A stretch of 64,000 bases of DNA, from contig NZ_CP136920.1 in the NCBI RefSeq assembly GCF_033100135.1, positions 682,001 to 746,000 on the forward strand, written 5' to 3'. The notes below the pieces were generated by a model that ran no database searches, was not told the DNA's origin, and was given only the letters and a program-made list of their open reading frames with translations. The stretch comes from Rubellicoccus peritrichatus. Lineage in GTDB: Bacteria; Verrucomicrobiota; Verrucomicrobiia; Opitutales; Cerasicoccaceae. Made by a program: the position numbers and the translations under genes. Position 1 is the stretch's first letter. Each line of letters begins with the position of its first letter. This document shows, in pieces, positions 26,298-34,840 of the stretch.

Positions 26298-27005
26298 TCA
26301 GTATGCTCCCTTCCCGGCCAGCACAGCTGGAACTGTTAAAAACAGTATCTTAATATCTGTCCAAAAGTTCGCTGAACGTATATACTCCAAATCCAACCTA
26401 ACTTGGCCTTCAAAATCGATATCAGCACGACCACCGATCTGCCACAGACATGTTATCCCGGGCTTCGCCTTCAGTCTTCTCAAATGAACGGCACGATACT
26501 GAGCCACTTCTCGTGGCACTGGTGGACGCGGGCCAACTAATGACATTTCACCCTTCAGGACGTTATAAAACTGAGGAAATTCATCCACACTTGCTTTGCG
26601 AATAAACTTACCTACTTTAGTAATGCGTGGGTCATCTTTAATTTTAAAAGTAACTCCTACCGCATGCTGATTGCCCTCAGCTAAAGCATCTTTAATCTCA
26701 TCAGCATTGGTGACCATGGATCTGAATTTAAACATACCAAATGGTTTACCACCATCGCCAACACGAGTTTGCTTAAAAAAGATGGGGCCACCGTCCTCAA
26801 TTTTTATCAGTAGCGAAACAATGAGGAACACTGGAGAAAAGGCGATCAACGCAGCAATCGATCCTAGAATATCCAATAAACGCTTCAACAAGTGAGATAG
26901 TTTAATCGTAATGCGCCACCATAACATCTTCCGCCTGGTTGCCCTTATCCAAGCACGCACACGACTCACTTCAACCGCAGATGCCCAGTAATGTTCAGGA
27001 TTCAT
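26298..27005 (-). CDS. Polyprenyl-phosphate sugar-1-phosphate transferase (bacterial sugar transferase family)
   Basis: This priming enzyme loads the first sugar-phosphate on undecaprenyl phosphate. The 235-residue protein has one membrane segment (about 42-66) and the WcaJ/WbaP catalytic domain: GGPIFFKQTRVGDGGKPFGM, FKFRSMV, then KFIRKASVDEFPQFYNVLKG, MSLVGPRPPVPREV and KPGITCLWQIGGRADIDF. It lacks the extra membrane helices of long-form enzymes. It is the first gene of the minus-strand operon and is divergent from the STAS gene. A 17-bp palindrome lies 15 nt upstream of its start. Confidence 0.95.
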   Translation of the reverse strand: MNPEHYWASAVEVSRVRAWIRATRRKMLWWRITIKLSHLLKRLLDILGSIAALIAFSPVFLIVSLLIKIEDGGPIFFKQTRVGDGGKPFGMFKFRSMVTNADEIKDALAEGNQHAVGVTFKIKDDPRITKVGKFIRKASVDEFPQFYNVLKGEMSLVGPRPPVPREVAQYRAVHLRRLKAKPGITCLWQIGGRADIDFEGQVRLDLEYIRSANFWTDIKILFLTVPAVLAGKGAY

Positions 27006-27019
27006 TGTTTACAGTTATC

Positions 27020-27036
27020 AATATCTAGTAGATATT
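27020..27036. promoter_or_regulatory. Perfect 17-bp palindrome in the divergent EPS control region
   Basis: AATATCTA at 27020-27027 and TAGATATT at 27029-27036 form a perfect inverted repeat about a central G. It lies in the 120-bp AT-rich region separating the two divergent EPS operons, just upstream of the sugar transferase start at 27005. The size and symmetry fit a dimeric repressor or activator site. No regulator can be assigned. Confidence 0.5.
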
Positions 27037-27125
27037 AAATTAAATAACAATAATAGTATCAAATAAAGTGGCACTAGAAGTCAAATACTGCTTAACATAT
27101 TTAACAATTAAACGATAACCAAGCT

Positions 27126-27452
27126 ATGAGTAATAACTCGATTTTTTTATGCAGTAAAGAAGGCGATAGTATTATTCTCAAAATGATAGTTGAGAACTTT
27201 GACGCAGCTCTAGCACCAGAGTTCAAAGAGTATGTAAGCGTGCTCAAGCTATCTGAAATTGATCAAATCACTGTCGATATGAAATCCGTTGAATTCATGG
27301 ACAGTTCTGGCATTGGCGCGCTTCTTTTCTTAAATAACCAGCTGCCTCCGGATAAAAGACCGCTCAAGCTACTGAATACAGCCCCACATGTCGTTAGTTT
27401 GCTGGAACTCCTTCGTGTTCACCGAATGCTGAAAGTCGAGCCCTCAGCCTAA
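27126..27452 (+). CDS. STAS-domain protein (anti-sigma-factor-antagonist type)
   Basis: The 108-residue protein is a single STAS domain of the SpoIIAA/RsbV type. The phosphorylation loop reads VEFMDSSGIGALLFL, with candidate Ser60/Ser61. Such proteins switch partners according to Ser phosphorylation by a HATPase kinase and dephosphorylation by a PP2C phosphatase. Both of those activities are encoded in one protein on the opposite strand at 20194-21909. It is the first gene of the plus-strand EPS operon and lies 12 nt before the next gene. No anti-sigma or sigma factor is visible in the window. Confidence 0.9.
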   Translation: MSNNSIFLCSKEGDSIILKMIVENFDAALAPEFKEYVSVLKLSEIDQITVDMKSVEFMDSSGIGALLFLNNQLPPDKRPLKLLNTAPHVVSLLELLRVHRMLKVEPSA

Positions 27453-27464
27453 AGATTTCCAGAA

Positions 27465-28553
27465 ATGAGTCATTTCTTTCCAGCGGAGCATCCTTCTCTA
27501 GAAGCGAAACTGGAAGCTCATTTTGCGCGCGCACGAAATGGAGCTGAAAGCAAGTTAGGCAAATCGGCAACAGCCCTAATTCTTGGGGGCGGTTACGGAC
27601 GCGGTGAAGGTGGTGTTGTCACCAACAGAAATGATGGGACTGAGTCTTTATTCAACGATCTCGACTATTTTCTTTTCACTGAATCGCCTGATACGCCTTC
27701 AGTAGAATCCTGGCGCACTATTTTTGAGAAAGAAGAATCAAAAGCACTTGGAATAGACGTAGAGGTCAAAGCTCTCCCTGCAAAAGATGCACATAGCAGC
27801 ATCAATTCAATGATGTTTACAGACCTGATTCATGGTCATTATTCTGTTTGGGGAGACCCAAGTTTCCTACTTAAACTTAAACCGAATTGTAATCCCAACA
27901 ACCTACCCCTCATTGAAGCGACACGTTTATTATGGAACCGAGGAACTGGGCTTTACTTCGCGCGATGTGAACTGGAAAGAAATGGTGAAGCTAACTTCAT
28001 CGAGCGAAATTTGAATAAGCTGAAGCTCGCATTAGGAGATGCCTGGTTGATACTCAATGGAAAATATGCTCCCCATGTCAGGACTCGAGCAGAATTGCTG
28101 GATCAAACGAATATTGATAGTGATTTTGAAGTTCTAAAGGAATGGCACCGCAAAGGTGTAATATTTAAATTTCAGCCAGAGGTTCAAACTCGCTCAAAAG
28201 AAGAAAGATATGCTGACATAAACAAGCTTAGTACCGTCTGGCTAAAACTCTTTCTACAGATCGAAACAAAGCGTTTATCCACTCAATTTACAGTTGCAGA
28301 TCAATATGCGACTTACTCAAAACAATTGTTTCCAGGTAGTGGAATAATGCGCAACTGCGCTCTAGCGATCAGAGATGAGCTGAAGCGAGGTAGTCATCTA
28401 CGACCATTCACTGATTATCCCCGAGGTGCACTTATGCGAGCCTTGGTCCTACTGCTTTCTGAAAGACAAGATTCCAACCCTGAAAAATACTTTAGTAAGA
28501 TCAACGGAACACTGGAAACAGATTATCTCCGCTGGTGGGCCCATTACAGCTAG
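27465..28553 (+). CDS. Putative nucleotidyltransferase-fold protein, EPS-associated
   Basis: I do not recognise a named family for this 362-residue protein. An N-terminal LILGGGYGRGEGG followed by LFNDLDYFLF resembles the G-(G/S)-x9-13-D-x-D signature of the nucleotidyltransferase fold, although the spacing is stretched. The rest is alpha-helical and charged, with no signal peptide or membrane segment. It lies between the STAS gene and a GT4 gene. Its TAG stop shares the final G with the proposed GTG start of that GT4 gene. A modifying or accessory role in EPS synthesis is suggested only by position. Confidence 0.55.
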   Translation: MSHFFPAEHPSLEAKLEAHFARARNGAESKLGKSATALILGGGYGRGEGGVVTNRNDGTESLFNDLDYFLFTESPDTPSVESWRTIFEKEESKALGIDVEVKALPAKDAHSSINSMMFTDLIHGHYSVWGDPSFLLKLKPNCNPNNLPLIEATRLLWNRGTGLYFARCELERNGEANFIERNLNKLKLALGDAWLILNGKYAPHVRTRAELLDQTNIDSDFEVLKEWHRKGVIFKFQPEVQTRSKEERYADINKLSTVWLKLFLQIETKRLSTQFTVADQYATYSKQLFPGSGIMRNCALAIRDELKRGSHLRPFTDYPRGALMRALVLLLSERQDSNPEKYFSKINGTLETDYLRWWAHYS

Positions 28554-29782
28554 TGAATGCACGGCTACTTATCATGCTACCTTACGTTCCCTTTCCACTA
28601 ATGCGAGGGACTTACCAACGGGTGTATCATTTGGCAGAGATACTAGCCAGCGAATACACTAGCGATTTATTTTGTTTAAGCCAGGAAGATGGAGATCAAG
28701 ACCACCTTTCAAGATTTCAAAATATTTTTAGCAGAGTTCAATTTTGCCCTTTTAAGCACCCACCCTGGCCCGGATTCTGGACAAATCGAATTTGGAATTC
28801 CCAACCTACAACAGTGAGACATTGGCAGAATGATTCAGTGACTCAATCACTCAAATCATTCACTGCGGGAAAAGAATATGATGTAATTTGGTTCTGCGAC
28901 CTTGTCCTCTGGCCTTACGTTAAGAAAGCATTCCCCAAACACTACAAACTCATCCTTGATCGCAGCCGTGTCGACTGGCTTTTCCAAGCAGAAGAGTTAA
29001 GAACTTTAGAGCAATCATGGGTTCAGAAGCTTATGCGTATGGAAAACATATGGAAAGTTTCTCGAATCGAACGAGAGCTGATTCATGAGTTAGACCTGAT
29101 GATTGTATGTGGCCCAGACGACAAAGCATTTCTGCAAAGTAAAGTCGGCCCACAAGACAATATCTGGGTCCTCCCCAATGGGGCTAATGAAATGTTCTTC
29201 AATGCCTCCAGTTTTCCTCAAGAACCAGCATCAAATCCAACTGCATTGTTTTGTGGTGCGCTGGATTACGTGCCAAATATCGATGCATTGCAATGGTATG
29301 CAGAAGACATTCACCCTCAGATCCTAAAAGCCCGACCAGATTATTCGCTTACACTTGTCGGCAAGAATCCGACAGATGCCATTAAGGCGATGGCCCATAT
29401 AAAAGGCATTAACTTTGTAGGGGAAGTTCCCGATGTACGCCATTACTACCAAAATGCGTGGTTCCAAATTGTCCCACTTCGCATCGGCGGCGGAACACGT
29501 CTGAAAATTGCCGAAGGATTATGCCTGTCAAATCCAGTGATTTCCACAACTCTAGGTGCTCAAGGTCTAGAATTGAGGGATGAAGAGCATCTGTTACTTG
29601 CTGACGAATCTGCCTCTTTCGCTAAAGCTTGTCTGAGACTAATCAGTGACGACAGCCTTAGAAGAAAGCTCGGCAAGAGTGGTCGTGATAAAATTCTGAA
29701 ATCCTATACATGGCAAGCCATTGGACGTCGACTAGTTGAAAAAGCGAACTCGATTCTCAAACAGGAAGTGACCACCAAATGA
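28553..29782 (+). CDS. Glycosyltransferase family 4 protein, PEP-CTERM/EPS-associated type
   Basis: This GT4 enzyme begins LLIMLPYVPFPLMRGTYQRV and resembles the sugar transferases often found in PEP-CTERM/EpsH gene clusters. Domain two starts with ALFCGALDYVPNIDALQWYA, and the donor site includes VPLRIGGGTRLKIAEGLCLS. The open frame reaches back to a GTG at 28535. I prefer the GTG at 28553 because it overlaps the upstream TAG stop by one base and gives a normal N-terminus (409 residues). The 3' end overlaps the next gene by 4 nt. Confidence 0.88.
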   Translation: MNARLLIMLPYVPFPLMRGTYQRVYHLAEILASEYTSDLFCLSQEDGDQDHLSRFQNIFSRVQFCPFKHPPWPGFWTNRIWNSQPTTVRHWQNDSVTQSLKSFTAGKEYDVIWFCDLVLWPYVKKAFPKHYKLILDRSRVDWLFQAEELRTLEQSWVQKLMRMENIWKVSRIERELIHELDLMIVCGPDDKAFLQSKVGPQDNIWVLPNGANEMFFNASSFPQEPASNPTALFCGALDYVPNIDALQWYAEDIHPQILKARPDYSLTLVGKNPTDAIKAMAHIKGINFVGEVPDVRHYYQNAWFQIVPLRIGGGTRLKIAEGLCLSNPVISTTLGAQGLELRDEEHLLLADESASFAKACLRLISDDSLRRKLGKSGRDKILKSYTWQAIGRRLVEKANSILKQEVTTK

Positions 29783-31239
29783 GTTTTCAGAATGATAATT
29801 CACATAATGAACCAGCTGAGCCCCCCATAGTTGTCCTGCTCGGATTGCCCTTCCATGACCTCACACTGAAAGAAGCACTTGAGGAATGTAATCGTGCTTT
29901 GAAAGGGAATTCACCGGAGTACTTCGCAACTGCAAATGTGGATTTCACCGCACAAGCATATAAGGACAACGACCTCCGGCGTATTCTCTTTTATGCCCAT
30001 CGAATTGTATGTGATGGCATGCCCCTTGTCTGGGCTTCGCGCATCCTCGGGCGCCCACTGCGCGAACGAGTTGCTGGCTCTGATCTTGTACCTCGCCTGT
30101 TCGAACAGTGCGCCCGAAACCAACACAAGATATACTTTTTTGGCAGTGATGAAAAGACACTGGCCGAATGCAAAGAGTGTCTTGAAGAAAGGTATGTGGG
30201 CATTCAGATAGTTGGTTACGAATCACCTCCCATGGGTAATGTCGAAGAATGGAATAACGAAGAGATTGCTCGACGTATACGCTCATGTGAGGCCGACCTT
30301 CTTCTCGTAGCCCTTGGTTGTCCGAAGCAGGAGCGCTGGATATATGCCCATCATAACGAAACCGGAGCCCAATTGAGTATCGGTATCGGAGCGAGCTTGG
30401 ACTTCATAACTGGCAAGCAAGTACGTGCTCCAGAATGGATGCAAAAAATTGGAATGGAATGGTTCTGGCGGATGGCCAGTAATCCAAAACGTCTTGCGGG
30501 CCGTTACTTCAACGACCTTATTTTCTTAACCTTTGCAGTCTTTCGACAAAAATTAAGTCTACTAAGACGAAAAACCAGACCGGATGCCTCTAAGCCCCAT
30601 CCCACTCCACCTCCTGATTTTGACCTTATTGAATGGCCTTCTGACGTTGAACGCGCGAACGTAAATAGTGCACCATTCCCAGGTAGCATTACGAAGGCCA
30701 TTTTATTGGATTTAAGTGCCATTGAGTTTATTGATAGTTCCGGTCTGGGCCGCATAGCAGCACTGGGTCGGCTGTGCCGTGACTCAAATCAAAATCTGGT
30801 GTTGCTCAATCCATCCACTGCCGCCAAATCAGCATTGGCATCCGTTCGAATGGATTCCTTGTTTCCAATCGCAATGTCGAAAAGTGAAGCGGCAGAGTTG
30901 CTGGCAAAAAACAATTCTGCAACTGCTATAACACAAAAAGAGAAGAACCACATACGCTTACGTTTTGAAGGAACATTAGAAGCCGCAACATACGATCAGA
31001 TGATGGACGAGCTTCTCCTAGCAATCCAAAAAGGAGGCACAAATGTCATCATCGACCTATCGAAAGTTGATTTCATAGACAGCAGGGCAATTGGCGGTTT
31101 GATTAAAATCAAACGCGAGCTAGCACATCAGAAGCGAGAGTTATTTATCGATAATGCAAAAGAATCTGTTCGTGAAACACTGAGACTTCTGCGCATCGAT
31201 AAACTCTTGCCTGAGTATCCCTCATCAGTCGAACCATGA
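29779..31239 (+). CDS. WecG/TagA/CpsF-family glycosyltransferase fused to two STAS domains
   Basis: Residues about 20-260 form a complete WecG/TagA GT26 enzyme: TANVDFTAQAYKD, IVCDGMPLVWASRILG, RERVAGSDLVPRLF, then LLVALGCPKQERWIYAH and IGVGASLDF-like IGIGASLDFITGK. The family transfers N-acetyl-mannosamine-type sugars to lipid-linked acceptors. After a short linker come two STAS domains. The first (about 285-370) keeps the phospho-loop EFIDSSGLG (Ser320/Ser321). The second (about 395-480) reads DFIDSRAIG, with Arg436 where the second Ser would be, so it is probably not phosphorylatable. The fusion ties a sugar transferase directly to the partner-switch encoded on the other strand. It overlaps both neighbours by 4 nt. 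Confidence 0.92.
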   Translation: MSFQNDNSHNEPAEPPIVVLLGLPFHDLTLKEALEECNRALKGNSPEYFATANVDFTAQAYKDNDLRRILFYAHRIVCDGMPLVWASRILGRPLRERVAGSDLVPRLFEQCARNQHKIYFFGSDEKTLAECKECLEERYVGIQIVGYESPPMGNVEEWNNEEIARRIRSCEADLLLVALGCPKQERWIYAHHNETGAQLSIGIGASLDFITGKQVRAPEWMQKIGMEWFWRMASNPKRLAGRYFNDLIFLTFAVFRQKLSLLRRKTRPDASKPHPTPPPDFDLIEWPSDVERANVNSAPFPGSITKAILLDLSAIEFIDSSGLGRIAALGRLCRDSNQNLVLLNPSTAAKSALASVRMDSLFPIAMSKSEAAELLAKNNSATAITQKEKNHIRLRFEGTLEAATYDQMMDELLLAIQKGGTNVIIDLSKVDFIDSRAIGGLIKIKRELAHQKRELFIDNAKESVRETLRLLRIDKLLPEYPSSVEP

Positions 31240-32378
31240 AGGTACTCATCTCCGCAGGCATGGTTCAAGGTGGCCGATCAGGTGTAGCCAGATACATCAT
31301 CGAACTTGTCAGATCTTTTGCTGAAATGAACCAGAACGATCTCGACCTTTATGTATTGGGACTGAAATCTGACCAGCATTTCTTCCCAACAATTACCGAA
31401 GATCACTGGATAACAATTCCTCAGGCATTTGCAAAAGGTCCAATGAATTTGCTTTGGCATCAGTTATTCCTCGCGAGTAAGCTGCGACAGCTAAAAATCG
31501 ATATTTTGCACATACCCAGCTATCGTCGTATCCTTTACAAAAGCCCGGTCCCTCAAGTCGCCACAATTCACGACTGCGCACCATTTATAATGGCAGCAAA
31601 ATACGATGCCAGCCGCAATTTCTTTGGGACAAAAGTTGTGCCTCATCTTGCTCGTCGACTGCCATTGATCTTCACGGTTAGTCAAGCGACAGCCAAGGAC
31701 ATCACAGGATACATGAAGGTTGACAGCAAACGTATTGAGCTAGCTCCAAACGGAATCGACCACAGTCATTTCAAGCCCCAAAGCAGCACCGCAATCAAGG
31801 CATTTAAAGAACGACATAAATTGCATCGCCCGTATTTCATCTACGTCGCGCGTCTTGAACATCCTGCTAAAAATCACATCAGGCTGATCCAGGCATTTGA
31901 GAAATTTCAGAGCCAATCAGGACTTGATTATGAATTGATTCTGCCAGGTGCGGACTGGCATGGCTCAGAGACTATTCGCGCAACGGTAGAAACCTCACCA
32001 GAGAGGAATCGAATACGCTTGGCCGGATTCGTTAAAAACGATGATCTTCCCCTTTGGTATGCATCCTCTGAAGCCTTAGTTTTTCCTTCCTTAATGGAAG
32101 GCTTCGGCATACCTGTGATTGAAGCGCAAGGCTGTGGAACGCTTGTGGCCTGCGCGGATGCAACAAGCTTGCCAGAAGTCGCTGGTGAAGCAGCAACACT
32201 GTTTGATGGAAAAAACATAGACTCGATGAGCAAGGTAATGCTCCAACTTTCTAAACTATCCAGTTCAAAAAGAAATGAAAAACATAAACAAGGACTACAG
32301 TGGGCATCAAATTTCACTTGGAAAGCAACAGCCCAAAAGTGCTTAAAAGGATATACCAAAGTCCTGAATAAAAACTAA
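31236..32378 (+). CDS. Glycosyltransferase family 4 protein
   Basis: This 380-residue GT-B enzyme has the mannosyltransferase-like GT4 pattern: GMVQGGRSGVARYIIELV at the N-terminus, QVATIHDCAPF, and FTVSQATAKDI. FIYVARLEHPAKNHIRLIQAF opens domain two, and the donor site is FPSLMEGFGIPVIEAQGCG. It should act on the lipid-linked EPS intermediate in the cytoplasm. It overlaps the WecG-STAS gene by 4 nt and lies 12 nt before the flippase gene. Confidence 0.92.
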   Translation: MKVLISAGMVQGGRSGVARYIIELVRSFAEMNQNDLDLYVLGLKSDQHFFPTITEDHWITIPQAFAKGPMNLLWHQLFLASKLRQLKIDILHIPSYRRILYKSPVPQVATIHDCAPFIMAAKYDASRNFFGTKVVPHLARRLPLIFTVSQATAKDITGYMKVDSKRIELAPNGIDHSHFKPQSSTAIKAFKERHKLHRPYFIYVARLEHPAKNHIRLIQAFEKFQSQSGLDYELILPGADWHGSETIRATVETSPERNRIRLAGFVKNDDLPLWYASSEALVFPSLMEGFGIPVIEAQGCGTLVACADATSLPEVAGEAATLFDGKNIDSMSKVMLQLSKLSSSKRNEKHKQGLQWASNFTWKATAQKCLKGYTKVLNKN

Positions 32379-32390
32379 AAAGCAAAATTC

Positions 32391-33887
32391 ATGACAGCTG
32401 AATGGAAACGCCGTTTTTGGGCAAATACAGGAAGCAGTTATATTGCCATGGCCACGCGACTACTGCTTGGTTTATTGCTTTTTCGTCAGCTCTTCACTCA
32501 CTTAAACGATGAACAGTTCGGATTCTGGTCATTGATATGGTCTTTGTTCGGTTATGGCGTGCTTCTCGATTTTGGATTTGGATTTACGGCCCAAAAAGCC
32601 GTTGCAGAAAAAACAGCCAATGGAGACATGGAGGGTCTTAGTCGACTGTTAGCAACGATATTCTGGTGCTTCATTGGCTTATCTGCCTTTATTCTAATAA
32701 CATTCTTCAGTATTCGTGGCCCCTTTCTTGCCTCAATTGATGTGACTCCGGAATATCATGATCAATTTGGACAAGCTTATCTCATATTTTTCTGCGGCTT
32801 GGCACTTATGTTTCCCTTGGGTCTCTTCCCGGAAATGCTAAGAGGACTCCAAAGGATCGATCTCGCTAATTGGGTCAGCACAGCAAATACGATCGTGCAT
32901 TTCGTTTTCCTCGTTGGAGCCCTTTGGGCAGAATGGAGCTTTCCAGCCATTATGGCGATTAGTGTCATCTCAAGCATTATTCCAAACATAGCCGCTGCCT
33001 GTATGGCGATGAAGCGATTACCCAAAGTCTCCCTTTCCCCACGTTTCTTTACGCTCTCATCAGTCAAGTCTCAGATGAGCTTCTCAATGGCAGCATATCT
33101 TATAACTTTCAGTAACTTGCTCATGGCCAAAAGCGATCAATTGGTGATTGGGCTCACGCTTGGCGTTGGGGCTGTTACGATTTACCAGGCTGGCTATAAA
33201 ATGGGAGAAATGCTGAATTTATTTAGTGTGCAGTTACAAAGTGCACTTTCTCCAGCAGCAGCCGATCTTCACGCAAGATCAGACCGAAAAGGCCTGCGTG
33301 AACTTTTTATCCGTTCCTCACGGCTAACACTCCTGCTCATTACACCCTTTTATGTTCTGACTGCAGTTTTCCTTGAATCGCTGATCCAATTACTCACTGG
33401 CCTTGAAACAGTCCCAGCTGAAACTTATTGGACAGGGCAAGCCCTGGCTTTGGCCATCTACAGCTCACAGCTGACTAATAGCAGTGCAAAACGTATCTTG
33501 ATGATGACAGGCCGGGAGAAAGCCTTGCTCGGATTATCGATAGGAGATGCTGTCGCAAATGTTGGCTTAAGCGTTATCCTTGCCTACCAACTAGGGGTTG
33601 CAGGTGTCGGATTAGGAACACTTATTCCAACGGTAATGGTTGGCTGGCTACTGGTTCTACCCTTAGCAATGCGAGATCTGAATGTCGGTCTAGGAGAATT
33701 TTTGCTTTATAATCTGTCTGGAGTGTGGAAACCATTGCTCGCTTTTGCAGTTGTTCTTCTCTTTCTGCTCACAGTTATCCCAACACCAGAAAATGGGGGA
33801 TTCTTATCAATTGCATGGCGAAGCGTCCTTGCATTGATTCCATGCCTGCTTTTATCATATAAAACACTTAGAGAAATGACTTCTTAA
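32391..33887 (+). CDS. Wzx-type polysaccharide flippase (MOP superfamily)
   Basis: The 498-residue integral membrane protein has about 12-14 hydrophobic segments and the MOP/oligosaccharide-flippase N-terminus (WANTGSSYIAMATRLLLGLLLF, then FGFWSLIWSLFGYGVLLDFGFG). It should move undecaprenyl-linked repeat units to the periplasmic side in a Wzx/Wzy pathway. That fits the adjacent priming transferase, polymerase candidate, chain-length protein and outer-membrane exporters. It is followed by an 83-nt gap before the PEP-CTERM gene, so a separate transcript may start there. Confidence 0.9.
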   Translation: MTAEWKRRFWANTGSSYIAMATRLLLGLLLFRQLFTHLNDEQFGFWSLIWSLFGYGVLLDFGFGFTAQKAVAEKTANGDMEGLSRLLATIFWCFIGLSAFILITFFSIRGPFLASIDVTPEYHDQFGQAYLIFFCGLALMFPLGLFPEMLRGLQRIDLANWVSTANTIVHFVFLVGALWAEWSFPAIMAISVISSIIPNIAAACMAMKRLPKVSLSPRFFTLSSVKSQMSFSMAAYLITFSNLLMAKSDQLVIGLTLGVGAVTIYQAGYKMGEMLNLFSVQLQSALSPAAADLHARSDRKGLRELFIRSSRLTLLLITPFYVLTAVFLESLIQLLTGLETVPAETYWTGQALALAIYSSQLTNSSAKRILMMTGREKALLGLSIGDAVANVGLSVILAYQLGVAGVGLGTLIPTVMVGWLLVLPLAMRDLNVGLGEFLLYNLSGVWKPLLAFAVVLLFLLTVIPTPENGGFLSIAWRSVLALIPCLLLSYKTLREMTS

Positions 33888-33970
33888 CGAAATTCATATA
33901 AATAAAAATTGTGGTTAATCATTTCAGCTAAATGCCGATTCATTGACTGAACTTCAACACCACGCCCAAA

Positions 33971-34810
33971 ATGAAAAAAACAGCACTTATTATTTCGGCA
34001 ATAGCAGGTATGACACCACTTCTCGCTCAAGTCGAATCACCTGCCCAGTCGACTGCACGCCCCTTCGGGCTCGACATCATTGACACCGTTCAACTAGCTG
34101 GCTCCGATGCTGCATCAGCAGATTTCCAGCAGAATGCACTCCCTCAGCTCCAGTCTTTCGTTAACGAAAATTTAGGTGAACGCCAAGGCATCGAAAACCT
34201 TTCCACTATCGCTCTCGACCCAAGTAAACTATATCTCTCAAACGAGTCCGATGTTCGTGTATATTTTATCGGCGAGGGAGCCGGTTACCACAACACATTA
34301 GGATTCTCAACCGAGGGAGCTTCGCTCGACCCGAATGATGCATCACTTATCTTTCCTGATGCATCCAGCCCATATAGCTATTATCGAGATGGTCAATCCA
34401 ATCGTCGCTCGAACAATACACCACTTCAGGCCGGCGACTTTGTTGACCTGGGACAAATGGAAGCAGGAAGCACCCTCGACTTCTTCCTGATTGCCAACGG
34501 TGCATATGGAGGCAACTACGTTTGGTCCACTGAAGAATCAGCCAATGTTGACGGCCTTACTCATGTTGTCAGTCTCGCAGAAGATGGATCACCCTATCTT
34601 TTGATTGGCTTCGAAGATCTATATGGAGGTGGTGACAAAGATTATAATGATCTGGTTTTTGCAGTTGATATCGGAACTGCAAATGTAGCCTATCTGGCCA
34701 ATCCTGAGCCCTCAACCTTCCTGATCCTGATCGCACTTTTTGCTTTGATCGGATGGAGCCAAAAAGCTCACTTGAAACTAAAATCCGTATTCATGCGATC
34801 AACCGATTGA
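33971..34810 (+). CDS. PEP-CTERM sorting-domain protein with DUF4114
   Basis: The 279-residue protein begins with a signal peptide (MKKTALIISAIAGMTPLLAQ). It contains a DUF4114 module (about 105-235), whose hallmark acidic loop FEDLYGGGDKDYNDLVFAV is probably calcium-binding. It ends with a canonical PEP-CTERM tail: PEP at residues 245-247, a hydrophobic helix ILIALFALIGW, then a basic stretch. The exosortase encoded four kilobases downstream should cut at the PEP motif and release or attach the protein. It is the only canonical PEP-CTERM substrate inside the island and may be a structural protein of the EPS matrix. Confidence 0.92.
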   Translation: MKKTALIISAIAGMTPLLAQVESPAQSTARPFGLDIIDTVQLAGSDAASADFQQNALPQLQSFVNENLGERQGIENLSTIALDPSKLYLSNESDVRVYFIGEGAGYHNTLGFSTEGASLDPNDASLIFPDASSPYSYYRDGQSNRRSNNTPLQAGDFVDLGQMEAGSTLDFFLIANGAYGGNYVWSTEESANVDGLTHVVSLAEDGSPYLLIGFEDLYGGGDKDYNDLVFAVDIGTANVAYLANPEPSTFLILIALFALIGWSQKAHLKLKSVFMRSTD

Positions 34811-34840
34811 TATTCTCTCGGTTGCCGCAGCCATCCATGC

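Noticed and set aside
29945-30286. Overlapping antisense ORFs within the WecG-STAS gene
   Set aside because: They have no recognisable motifs and unusual composition, and they lie opposite a clearly conserved catalytic domain.
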